64,000 nucleotides of DNA from Virgisporangium ochraceum (GTDB lineage: Bacteria; Actinomycetota; Actinomycetes; Mycobacteriales; Micromonosporaceae), in assembly GCF_016863655.1 (NCBI RefSeq), contig NZ_BOPH01000025.1, positions 19,902-83,901 on the forward strand, written 5' to 3'. This document shows, piece after piece, positions 53,038 through 60,764 of the stretch (positions within the stretch are counted from its first letter, which is position 1; the number at the start of each line of letters is the position of its first letter). Below the pieces are notes generated by a model, which saw nothing but the letters and a program-made list of their open reading frames with translations, was not told the DNA's origin and ran no database searches. Made by a program: the position numbers and the translations under genes.

Positions 53038-54507
53038 GTGACACGCCGTCCGGCAAAGCATCGCCTGATGCGCTGGATGCGGGGGCTGCTGGCCGGAGCC
53101 GTGATGGCCGTCGGCGTCACCATCGCGGTCGCGCTGCTCGATCCGCACCTGCCGGCGCTGACCCTGCTGGTGCTCTACGTCCTGCCGGTGCTGGCGGTCG
53201 CCGTCCGGTGGGGTGCCGCCCCGGCGGCGGTCACCGCGCTGCTGAGCACGGTGCTGTTCGGCTACCTGTCGTTGCCGACGCGCGGCGGCCGGCTCGTCGT
53301 CGGCTCCAGCGAGGCGGTGGCGCTGGCGCTGTTCCTGGTGACGGCGGTCGTGGTGGGCACGCTCGCCGCCCGGTTGCGGCACGCGGCGGAGGAGTCCGCG
53401 CGGCTCGGCGAGGAGCAGGCCGCCCTGCGCCGGGTGGCGACCCTCGTCGCGCGGGGTGCCGAACAGCAGCGGGTTCTCGCCGCGGTGGCCGAGGAGGTCG
53501 GCGCGCTGATCGGGGCGCAGCGCACGGAGGTGCTGCGGTTCGAGGTCGACGGGACGGCGGCGTTCGTCGGTGGACACGGCTGGGCCGAGGACACCATGCG
53601 TCGGCTCGGCGAGCGGCGGCCGGTCGCGCCGTCGTCGGTCGCCGCGACGGTCCGGGAGACCGGCCGACCCGCGCGGGCCGACGACGTCGCCGTCACGGGC
53701 CTGACCGGCGGGGCCGACGACGGGCTGCGGTGGGCGGTGGCGAGCCCGATCCTGGTCGCCGGTCGCCTGTGGGGAGCCGTCACCGTCGCGTCGAACAGCG
53801 GCGCGTTCCCCGCCGACACCGAACAGTGGTTGTCGCACTTCACCGAGATCGTGGCGATCGCGATCGCGAACGCGGAGAGCCGCACGGAGCTCACCGCGTC
53901 GCGGGCGCGGGTGATCGCGGCGGGTGACGCCATCCGTCGCCGGCTGGAACGCGACCTGCACGACGGCGCGCAGCAGCGGCTGGTGTCGCTGGCGCTGGAG
54001 CTGCGTCAGGTCCAGATGACCGTGGAGGACGACCTCCCCGCGGTCGGTGCCGACCTCGGCCGCCTGGCCGACGACCTGACCGAGGCCCTCGACGAGCTGC
54101 GCGAGCTGTCACAGGGCGTCCATCCGGCGGCCCTGTCCGCGGGCGGCCTCGGCCCGGCGCTGCGTACCCTGGCCCGGCGCGCCAGCCTGCCGGTAGAGGT
54201 GGACGTGCGCACCCCGGACCGGTTTCCCGAACGGATCGAGGTCTCCGCCTACTACGTCACCACGGAGGCGGTGACCAACGCGATCAAGCACGCCGGTGCC
54301 TCCTACGTCGAGGTGGTCGTCGAGAGGACCGACGCCGGCCTGCGGCTGACGGTGCGCGACGACGGCGCCGGTGGGGCGGACCCGCGACGAGGGTCGGGCC
54401 TGACCGGTCTGCGCGACCGGGTGGAGGCCATCGGTGGATCGATCCACATCGACAGCCCTCCGGGCGCCGGCACGCTCATCGACGTCTGCCTGCCGTTCAC
54501 GCCCTGA
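53038..54507 (+). CDS. Membrane histidine kinase with GAF domain (NarL-type partner)
   Basis: A 489-residue kinase. Four closely packed N-terminal helices (about 15-110, DUF4118-like), a GAF domain (about 145-290, TLVARGAEQQRVLAAVAEEV), and a HisKA_3 domain with RRRLERDLHDGAQQRLVSLA give the phospho-histidine. The ATPase domain has TTEAVTNAIKHAGAS and DDGAGGADPRRGSGLTGLRD. The HisKA_3 type normally works with LuxR-type regulators such as the one at 55690. GTG at 53038 follows the receiver stop by two bases. Confidence 0.87.
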   Translation: MTRRPAKHRLMRWMRGLLAGAVMAVGVTIAVALLDPHLPALTLLVLYVLPVLAVAVRWGAAPAAVTALLSTVLFGYLSLPTRGGRLVVGSSEAVALALFLVTAVVVGTLAARLRHAAEESARLGEEQAALRRVATLVARGAEQQRVLAAVAEEVGALIGAQRTEVLRFEVDGTAAFVGGHGWAEDTMRRLGERRPVAPSSVAATVRETGRPARADDVAVTGLTGGADDGLRWAVASPILVAGRLWGAVTVASNSGAFPADTEQWLSHFTEIVAIAIANAESRTELTASRARVIAAGDAIRRRLERDLHDGAQQRLVSLALELRQVQMTVEDDLPAVGADLGRLADDLTEALDELRELSQGVHPAALSAGGLGPALRTLARRASLPVEVDVRTPDRFPERIEVSAYYVTTEAVTNAIKHAGASYVEVVVERTDAGLRLTVRDDGAGGADPRRGSGLTGLRDRVEAIGGSIHIDSPPGAGTLIDVCLPFTP

Positions 54508-54636
54508 CGGCCTCCCCTCCCCGGACGGCGCGCTTTTACCGCTAGCCGGTATACGGGATGGCCGCTGGCGGCGAGGCGCCGGTCCCCCGCGACGGCAACC
54601 CTGAAAGGGACATCGAGCAGTCCGTGGGAGGACGAG

Positions 54637-55599
54637 ATGAGCACTGCAGTCGACCTGGCTCCGGTTCCGGCCGCTGCCGTCAGGCGCCCGCGTCGCCGGG
54701 TGCCCGGATGGGTGAAGCTGTTCGCGGGGGGTGCCGCGTTGTGGCTGGCCACCGTGCTGACCACGTTCGCCACCGGCAACCCGAACCTGGTTCCGACGGT
54801 GATCCTCCTCGGCAGCTTCCTGGTTCCGGTGACGTTCGTCGTGTACGCGTTCGGCCGCGCCGACCACGTGCTGACCGCCGAGCGCATCTTCACCGCGTTC
54901 GTCTGCGGTGGGGTGCTGGGCGTGCTCGGCGCCTCGGTGCTGGAGGCGGCGCTCCTGCGCACGACGTCGCTGTCGGGGTTCGTGGGCGTCGGGCTGATCG
55001 AGGAGGCGGTCAAACTCGCCGCCCTGTGGTTCCTGGCGCGGAACCTGCCGCGGTACACGGTCCGCGACGGGATGGTGCTGGGTGCCGCGGTCGGGTTCGG
55101 GTTCGCCGCGCTGGAGAGCGCCGGGTACGCGTTCACCGCGCTGTTCACCCGCAACGGTGTCTCGCTGGTCAACGTCGTCGACACCGAGCTGCTGCGCGGG
55201 GCGCTCGCGCCGGTGGGGCACGGGCTGTGGACGGCCGTCCTGGGCGGGGCGTTGTTCGCGACCGCGGCCCGCTCGCGTCGCGGCCGGCCGCGCCTGCTCC
55301 GCTCGGTGGTCGGGTGGTATCTGCTGGTCGCGCTGCTGCACGCCATCTGGGACGCGGCGTCGGGCGTCGCCGCGTGGGTGACGCTGCTCCTGACCGGCAC
55401 GTCGACGCAGTGGGAGCTGACCCGGATGGGCGAGGCGTCCGGCACGACGTCGGGCCAGCTGCACCTGTACACCGCGCTGACCTGGGGGCTGGAGATGTAC
55501 GTCGCGCTGGTGGGGATCCTCGTCGTGTGGGCACGCTGGCGCACCGCTCCGACGCCGGTCCGCTGGCCCGCGGCCGACGCTCCGACGGCGGTCCGGTAG
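54637..55599 (+). CDS. PrsW-type glutamic intramembrane protease
   Basis: A 320-residue polytopic membrane protein with the PrsW/CAAX-like motifs: EExxK in GLIEEAVKLAAL (E122, E123, K126), GFAALESAGY (E160), APVGHGLW (H195) and LHAIWDAASG (H235, D239). About eight helices. PrsW proteases cut anti-sigma factors or similar membrane proteins in response to stress. The ATG has GGGAGG upstream. Its place between a histidine kinase and a LuxR regulator suggests a shared envelope-stress circuit (inference). Confidence 0.87.
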   Translation: MSTAVDLAPVPAAAVRRPRRRVPGWVKLFAGGAALWLATVLTTFATGNPNLVPTVILLGSFLVPVTFVVYAFGRADHVLTAERIFTAFVCGGVLGVLGASVLEAALLRTTSLSGFVGVGLIEEAVKLAALWFLARNLPRYTVRDGMVLGAAVGFGFAALESAGYAFTALFTRNGVSLVNVVDTELLRGALAPVGHGLWTAVLGGALFATAARSRRGRPRLLRSVVGWYLLVALLHAIWDAASGVAAWVTLLLTGTSTQWELTRMGEASGTTSGQLHLYTALTWGLEMYVALVGILVVWARWRTAPTPVRWPAADAPTAVR

Positions 55600-55689
55600 G
55601 GGCGGTGGCGTGCGGGGCCAGCCGGTGCGGGTCGGGGCAACCCGGCCCTGCCGGCGTTCCCGCGTCCCCGGACTGGCCATAATCCGTCC

Positions 55690-56355
55690 ATGACCCCACA
55701 GCCGGACGCACTACGGGTGGTGCTGGCCGAGGACGACGTCCTGCTCCGCGAAGGGCTGGCCAGCCTGCTGCAGCGCGCCGGCTTCGACGTCGCCGCCCAG
55801 GTCTCCGACGCGGGCACCCTGCTCGCCGCCGTCCGCGACGCGGCGGCCGACCTCGTCGTGGCCGACATCCGGATGCCACCGACGTTCAGCACCGAGGGTC
55901 TGCAGGCGGCCCGCGCCATCCGCGAGGAACTGCCCGGCACGGCCGTGCTGCTGCTGTCGGCGCACATCGAGGTCGAGCAGGCCATGGAGCTGGTCGCCAG
56001 CGGCCACGGCATCGGCTACCTGCTCAAGAGCAGGGTCAGCGACGTCACCGAGTTCATCGACACCGTCCGGCGGGTCGCGAAGGGCGGATCGGTCGTCGAC
56101 CCGGCACTGGTGCGGGAGCTCGTGTCGGCACGCCGGCGCAACGACCCGCTGGGCGCGCTCAGCGCCCGCGAACTGGAAGTGCTCGCCCTCATGGCCGAGG
56201 GACGGTCGAACGCCGGAATCGCCCACCGGCTGTGGGTCACCGAGGGCACGATCGAGAAGCACGTCCGGAGCATCATGGCCAAGCTCGACCTGCCCGAGAC
56301 CAACGAGGACCACCGCCGCGTCCTCGCGGTCCTACGCTTCCTCGAGTCCCGCTGA
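55690..56355 (+). CDS. LuxR/NarL-family response regulator
   Basis: A 221-residue regulator. Receiver: VVLAEDDVLLREGL, phospho-acceptor in LVVADIRMPP (D59), LLLSAH and YLLKSRV. Output: a LuxR helix-turn-helix with LSARELEVLALMAEGRSNAGIAHRL and VEKHV-type TIEKHVRSIMAKL. Probably the partner of the kinase at 53038. ATG start. The gap before it (55600-55689) holds no obvious promoter. Confidence 0.9.
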   Translation: MTPQPDALRVVLAEDDVLLREGLASLLQRAGFDVAAQVSDAGTLLAAVRDAAADLVVADIRMPPTFSTEGLQAARAIREELPGTAVLLLSAHIEVEQAMELVASGHGIGYLLKSRVSDVTEFIDTVRRVAKGGSVVDPALVRELVSARRRNDPLGALSARELEVLALMAEGRSNAGIAHRLWVTEGTIEKHVRSIMAKLDLPETNEDHRRVLAVLRFLESR

Positions 56356-56407
56356 CCCCCGGCCCCCGCCCGCTGACGCCCGCGCCGCCCGCCGCCGGCC
56401 ATCCGCC

Positions 56408-56485
56408 CGCCGATCTTGCAGTTGTGGCCCCACCTGAAACACGACATGTCACCACATAGGTGCGGCCAGGACTGCAAGATCGGCG
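56408..56485. repeat. 78-bp inverted-repeat element, copy 2
   Basis: It has the same 13-base ends (CGCCGATCTTGCA and TGCAAGATCGGCG) and the same 78-base length as the copy at 33277, with GTGGCC at 56424 inside; the centre has diverged apart from a shared CATGTC/TATGTC patch. It lies 53 bases after the LuxR regulator stop, before a convergent gene. Confidence 0.85.
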
Positions 56486-56514
56486 CGCCTTGGGGCGCCG
56501 CCGCACCGCGGCGG

Positions 56515-56590
56515 GCGGGCCGGGCGGGCCCGGGCGGGCGGGCCCGGGCGGGCGGGCCCGGGCGGGCGGGCCCGGGCGGGCGGAGCGCGG
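56515..56590. repeat. GC-rich 14-bp tandem repeat
   Basis: Units of CCCGGGCGGGCGGG repeat with a 14-base period (CCCGGG at 56529, 56543, 56557 and 56571), flanked by degenerate GGGC copies. They end just before the NnrD stop codon at 56596. Confidence 0.85.
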
Positions 56591-56595
56591 GCGGG

Positions 56596-57471
56596 CTAGC
56601 TGGACACGGCCGCCAGGGACTCGGCGATGCCGTCGAGGAGTTCGCGGGCGAGGAAGCCGATGCGGCCGTAGCGCGGGATCAGGCGCTGGCCGGCCACCGC
56701 GTGCACCCAGGCGCCGAAGCAGGCCGCCTGTTCCGGCTCGGCGCCGCGCGACAGCAGGCCGGCGACGATCCCGGCACGGACGTCACCGCTGCCCGACGTG
56801 CCGAGACCCGCGTCGCCGCTCTCCTCGCGCCACAGCCGCCCGTCGGGGGTGGCCACGGTTCCGAACAGCGACACCACCGCGCCGTACTTCTCCGCGACCG
56901 CCGAGGCCTCGTGGGCCAGGTCGTCGCCCGGCTCGCGGCCCAGGAGGAAGCCCGCCTCGGTGAGGTTCGGGGTGAGCACCACGGGCTGGGTGCGGCCCTC
57001 GAGCAGGTCGGGTGCGTGGCTCAGCGCGCCGAGAGCGTAGGCGTCGAGGACCAGGGCGGTCTGCGGACCGGCCGCCTCGAGCAGGTGGCGCAGCAGGTCG
57101 CCGGCCAGGTCGACGTCGTCGAGACCGGGGCCGACGAGGATGACGCGGGCATCCTCGGCCAGGCCACGCAGGCGGTCGGGTGGCTCGCCGGCCACCGATC
57201 CGCTCCCCGTCTCCGGCAGCCCGACCACCAGCGCCTCGGGCACCTGGATGCTCAGCACCGCGGCGGTCGACTCGGCCACCGCGAGCTGCAGCACACCGGC
57301 GCCGGCCCGCAGCGCCGCGATGCCGGCGAGCAGCACCGCACCCGGCGTGAACCGGGACCCGCCGACCACCAGCACGGTGCCCCGGGCGTCCTTGCCGCCG
57401 CCGGGCACCGGCAGCGGCCAGTCGCGCAGCAGCCGCGGGGTCACGACCCTCGGCTCAGACCGGTTCGGCAC
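56596..57471 (-). CDS. nnrD: ADP/ATP-dependent NAD(P)H-hydrate dehydratase
   Basis: A 291-residue ribokinase-fold enzyme that repairs hydrated NAD(P)H. LRDWPLPVPGGGKDARGTVLVVGGS, LTPNLTEAGFLLG and GTSGSGDVRAGIVAGLLSRG (nucleotide and catalytic aspartate loop) are the family signatures. It is the dehydratase alone, without the epimerase domain found in fused versions. The GTG at 57471 lies inside the end of the upstream phosphatase gene (17-base overlap) with GAGGA upstream; a GTG at 57444 is an alternative. Confidence 0.87.
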   Translation of the reverse strand: MPNRSEPRVVTPRLLRDWPLPVPGGGKDARGTVLVVGGSRFTPGAVLLAGIAALRAGAGVLQLAVAESTAAVLSIQVPEALVVGLPETGSGSVAGEPPDRLRGLAEDARVILVGPGLDDVDLAGDLLRHLLEAAGPQTALVLDAYALGALSHAPDLLEGRTQPVVLTPNLTEAGFLLGREPGDDLAHEASAVAEKYGAVVSLFGTVATPDGRLWREESGDAGLGTSGSGDVRAGIVAGLLSRGAEPEQAACFGAWVHAVAGQRLIPRYGRIGFLARELLDGIAESLAAVSS

Positions 57472-58177
57472 TGACCTCGTCCTCGTGTGTCGGCTCGGCG
57501 CCCTCGCGGCGCAGGTGGTGCACCTTCGCGAAGTCGACGATGCGCAACGCGCCGTCGTCGAGGGACCACGTGGTCACCGAGCAGTTCGCGATCGTCCCGT
57601 CGTGGGCCAGCTCCATGAGCTGCTGCTCGGTGAGGCCCTCGATGAGGTAGCGCAGCAGGAACACCACGGCCTCGTGCCCGAACAGCAGCACCTTCCCCCC
57701 GTCGTGGTCACGGCGCAGGTCGCCGAGGAGGGCACGCAGCCGCAGCGCGACGTCGGCCCACGACTCGCCGCCCGGCGGCCGGTAGTAGAACTTGCCGAGC
57801 CGCTTGCGGCGGACCGCCTCGGCCGGCAGCCGGGTCTGCACGCCGTGGGTGGTGAGCAGGTCGAGGATGCCCAGCTCGCGGTCGCGCAGGCGTTCGTCGC
57901 GGCGCACGGGTACGTCCCCGGCCAGCGACGCGAGCGCGATCTCCGCCGTCTGCACCGTCCGCAGGTACGGCGAGACGACCACGAGGTCGGGCGGCCGCTC
58001 GGCGAGCCAGCGCCCGACCGCGGCGGCCTGTTCGCGGCCGGTGTCGGACAGCGGCACGTCGGCGTCCCGCTCCGGAATGTCGATCTCCTCCAGGCGACCG
58101 GTCTCGGCGGCGGCCGCCGCCAGGTTCCCGGTGCTCTCCCCGTGCCGGACGATGCCCAGCCAGCTCAGCTCAGCCAT
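57455..58177 (-). CDS. Histidine phosphatase (phosphoglycerate mutase-like)
   Basis: A 240-residue protein of the histidine phosphatase branch. The phospho-histidine is in GIVRHGESTGN, SPYLRTVQTA carries the second arginine and LLFGHEAVVFLL the second histidine. An unusual stretch (LGKFYYRPPGGESWADVALR) with PPGGES is common in broad-specificity phosphatases. The substrate is unknown. ATG start; co-transcribed with NnrD. Confidence 0.87.
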   Translation of the reverse strand: MAELSWLGIVRHGESTGNLAAAAAETGRLEEIDIPERDADVPLSDTGREQAAAVGRWLAERPPDLVVVSPYLRTVQTAEIALASLAGDVPVRRDERLRDRELGILDLLTTHGVQTRLPAEAVRRKRLGKFYYRPPGGESWADVALRLRALLGDLRRDHDGGKVLLFGHEAVVFLLRYLIEGLTEQQLMELAHDGTIANCSVTTWSLDDGALRIVDFAKVHHLRREGAEPTHEDEVSAEPV

Positions 58178-58183
58178 ACGCGA

Positions 58184-58220
58184 CGAACCCCACCCGGTGA
58201 AACTAACCGGGTGGGGTTCG
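58184..58220. terminator. Terminator after the calcium-motif gene
   Basis: A perfect 15-bp stem, CGAACCCCACCCGGT / ACCGGGTGGGGTTCG, with a seven-base loop. It lies 47 bases past the stop of the small gene (minus strand) and just before the phosphatase start. Confidence 0.75.
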
Positions 58221-58240
58221 CGGTAAACCTCGGTCGACCC

Positions 58241-58268
58241 CAGTTGGCGTGGCTCAGTTGGCGTGGCT
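58241..58268. repeat. 14-bp tandem duplication at a stop codon
   Basis: CAGTTGGCGTGGCT is present twice, head to tail, and a third partial copy (CAGTTGG) continues into the last codons of the small gene, abutting its stop. Confidence 0.8.
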
Positions 58269-58486
58269 CAGTTGGAGGTCGCGATGTCGACGTCACCGTC
58301 GTAGTCGACGTCCTCGGCGGTCTGCTCGGGGACGCCGTCGCCGTCCTCGTCGTAGGCGGCCACGTCGATCAGGCCGTCGCCGTTGGTGTCGGCCTGCGAC
58401 AGGATGCTGCCGTCGTCGAACTCGGTGACCTTGACCAGGTCGTCGATCCCGTCGCCGTTGACGTCAACCTCGATGAACTCGCTCAT
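58268..58486 (-). CDS. Small calcium-motif (EF-hand/TSP3-like) acidic protein
   Basis: A 72-residue very acidic protein with four Asp-rich loops of the DxDGDG type: DVNGDGIDD, DTNGDGLID, DEDGDGVPE and DYDGDVD. These can each bind calcium in the manner of EF-hand or thrombospondin-3 repeats. There is no signal peptide or membrane helix, so it is a small intracellular calcium buffer or sensor, or an orphan fragment. The ATG at 58486 has AGGAAAG upstream; the longer frame to 58570 is unsupported. It follows the MMPL gene by 22 bases on the same strand. Confidence 0.75.
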   Translation of the reverse strand: MSEFIEVDVNGDGIDDLVKVTEFDDGSILSQADTNGDGLIDVAAYDEDGDGVPEQTAEDVDYDGDVDIATSN

Positions 58487-58508
58487 GACTTTCCTTGTCT
58501 CTCTGCAA

Positions 58509-60644
58509 CTAACGCGCTGGGACCACCGTACTGACCTGGGGTTCCATGGCGACTCCCCCACTCGTGCCACCCCGGCGACCCAGCCGGCTCGGCCACCACA
58601 CCGCGGGGCCGATCGACAGTGCCAGGGCGGGCACCAGAAGGCTGCGGATGAGGAACGTGTCGAGCAGGACCCCGACCGACACCACCACCGCGTTCTGCAC
58701 CGACGGGGTCAGCGGCAGCACGGCGAGCGAGGCGAACGTCGCCGCGAGCACCACGCCGGCGCTGGTGATCACCCCGCCGGTCACGGTCACCGCCCGCAGG
58801 ATGCCCTCGCGGTGGCCATGCGCCGCGACCTCCTCGCGGGCCCGGGTCATGAGGAAGATCGAGTAGTCGACGCCGAGCGCCACCAGGAACAGGAAGGCCT
58901 GCAGGGGCAGCCCGAAGTACAGCTCCGGGTAGCCCATCGCGTCGAGGATGAACCCGGCCGCGCCCATCGCCGCCGCGTACGACAGCACCACGCTGGCCAG
59001 CAGCACCAGCGGCGCCACCAGCGACCGCAGCAGCAGGACCAGGATCACGAACACCACGAGCAGGATCAGCGGGATCACGACGCGGTCGTCGCGGGCGGAG
59101 ACCGTCTCGGTGTCGAGCTCGGCCGCGGTCGGGCCGCCGACCAGCGCGTCCGCGCCGGAGACGGCGTGCACGGCCGTGCGCAGGCGCTCGATCACCCGCT
59201 TGGCGTCGTCCGTGTCGGGCGCGCCGGCCAGCACCGCGTCGATGCGCACCCAGCGGCCGTCGGCGTCCGCGACCGGTTCGCCCACCGACGCGACCCCGTC
59301 GACGGCGCGGGCCGCCGCCACCACCGCGTCACCCCGCGCCGCCGCGGCGAGGACCGTGGCCGGCGCCGACGTGCCGCCCGCGTAGTGCGCGTCGATCAGC
59401 TCCTGCCCGCGGACCGAGCCGACCTCCTTCGTAAACACCTCGGCTCCGGGGAGCCCGACGCCGAGGTTGCCGATGCCCAGGCACAGGATCGCCAGGGCCG
59501 CCGCCGTGCCGAGCCACGTCGCGGTCGGGAACCGGCCGACGCCGCGGGCCACCCGCGCCCAGCCCCGGTGGTGTTCGGCCACCTCCGCCGGGCCGTCCCG
59601 CCCGGGGTCGGCCTGCGCCGGAACGGTGTGGTGCCGGGGCACGAACGGCCAGAACAGCCAGCGTCCGCACAGCACGAGCAGCGCCGGCAGCAGCGTGGTC
59701 ATCGCCGCGAACGCGGCGACGACGCCGACCGCCACGACGGGGCCGAGGCCGCGCGTCGCCGGCAGGTCCGCGGCGAGCAGGCACAGCAGGGCGATCGCGA
59801 CGGTCGCGGCCGAGGCGAGGATCGCGGGGGACGAGCGGAGCAGCGCGACCCGCATGGCGGCGTGCCGGTCCTCGTGCCGGCGCAGCTCCTCCCGGTACCG
59901 GGCGATCAGGAGCAGCGCGTAGTCGACGCCCACGCCGAACACGATCACCGTGAGCACGCTCTGGCTCTGGAAGTCGACCGCGACGCCGGCGTGCTTCGCC
60001 AGGAGGTAGACGGCGGCGCTGGCGACCTGGCTCGCGACACCGACGGCGAGCAGCGGCAGCAGCCACAGCACCGGGCTGCGGTAGGTGAACAGCAGGATCA
60101 GCACCACCACGCCGGCGGTGGTGAGCAGCAGCGTCGAGTCCATGCCGGCGAAGGCGTCGAAGACGTCCATGTTGGCGCCGGCCGAGCCGGTCAGGCCGGT
60201 GCGCAGGCCGGCCGGTAGCCCGTCCGCGAGCAGGTCGTGGACCTCCTCGGTGGCCTTCTCCTGCGCGTCGGTGTCGCCGGCGAGCGGGAAAGCCATCAGC
60301 AGCGCCTTCCCGTCCCCGCTCGGCTGGACCTCGGGTGGCCGGCCTCCCTCCGCGTACCGGGCGAAGGCGGCGCGGTCGGTGTCGACGGCGGCGCGGTCGG
60401 CGGCGGTGAGGCCGTCGTCGCGGGCGTACACGACCACCGCGGTGAGCCGGTTCGACCCGGGGAACGCCGCCTCGAGGCGGTCGAGCGCCTTCGTGGTCTC
60501 GGCCGTCGCCGGCAGCGCGCTCAGCGCGTCGTTGTTCTGGACCTCGACCAGCCTGGCCGCGTACAACCCGCCGACGGTCGCCAGCACCAGCCACAGCCCG
60601 AGCACCGCGAACTTCGACAGCCGCCCGGCCACGAACGCATTCAT
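58509..60644 (-). CDS. MMPL-family transporter
   Basis: A 711-residue protein with two repeats, each of one helix, a large outer domain and five helices. VIVFGVGVDYALLLIARYRE and FLVALGVDYSIFLMTRAREE are the paired GVDY motifs of MMPL/RND transporters. It exports a lipid or another hydrophobic compound using the proton gradient; the compound is unknown. ATG at 60644 with GGGAGGG nine bases upstream. It is divergent from the glutamyltransferase gene. Confidence 0.9.
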   Translation of the reverse strand: MNAFVAGRLSKFAVLGLWLVLATVGGLYAARLVEVQNNDALSALPATAETTKALDRLEAAFPGSNRLTAVVVYARDDGLTAADRAAVDTDRAAFARYAEGGRPPEVQPSGDGKALLMAFPLAGDTDAQEKATEEVHDLLADGLPAGLRTGLTGSAGANMDVFDAFAGMDSTLLLTTAGVVVLILLFTYRSPVLWLLPLLAVGVASQVASAAVYLLAKHAGVAVDFQSQSVLTVIVFGVGVDYALLLIARYREELRRHEDRHAAMRVALLRSSPAILASAATVAIALLCLLAADLPATRGLGPVVAVGVVAAFAAMTTLLPALLVLCGRWLFWPFVPRHHTVPAQADPGRDGPAEVAEHHRGWARVARGVGRFPTATWLGTAAALAILCLGIGNLGVGLPGAEVFTKEVGSVRGQELIDAHYAGGTSAPATVLAAAARGDAVVAAARAVDGVASVGEPVADADGRWVRIDAVLAGAPDTDDAKRVIERLRTAVHAVSGADALVGGPTAAELDTETVSARDDRVVIPLILLVVFVILVLLLRSLVAPLVLLASVVLSYAAAMGAAGFILDAMGYPELYFGLPLQAFLFLVALGVDYSIFLMTRAREEVAAHGHREGILRAVTVTGGVITSAGVVLAATFASLAVLPLTPSVQNAVVVSVGVLLDTFLIRSLLVPALALSIGPAVWWPSRLGRRGGTSGGVAMEPQVSTVVPAR

Positions 60645-60708
60645 GTCGCACCCTCCCTGTAGATGGAAGGGAGGGTCGGTGGAAGGGCTGACCGCGTACG
60701 CACGGCGC

Positions 60709-60738
60709 GCTGACGGAAGCCGTCAGCAGGAGTAGCGT
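60709..60738 (+). promoter_or_regulatory. Promoter and palindrome before the glutamyltransferase gene
   Basis: GCTGACGG-3-CCGTCAGC (60709-60727) is a perfect inverted repeat, followed by TAGCGT (60733-60738), a possible -10. A regulator bound here would block the promoter and could also affect the divergent MMPL gene. Confidence 0.45.
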
Positions 60739-60764
60739 GACCTCACCCGCATCGAGGAGGAGCT

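Noticed and set aside
51911..53056. 381-codon minus-strand frame
   Set aside because: Composition is typical of a shadow and it overlaps the receiver gene; only its start (52453) is of interest for the decaying flippase.
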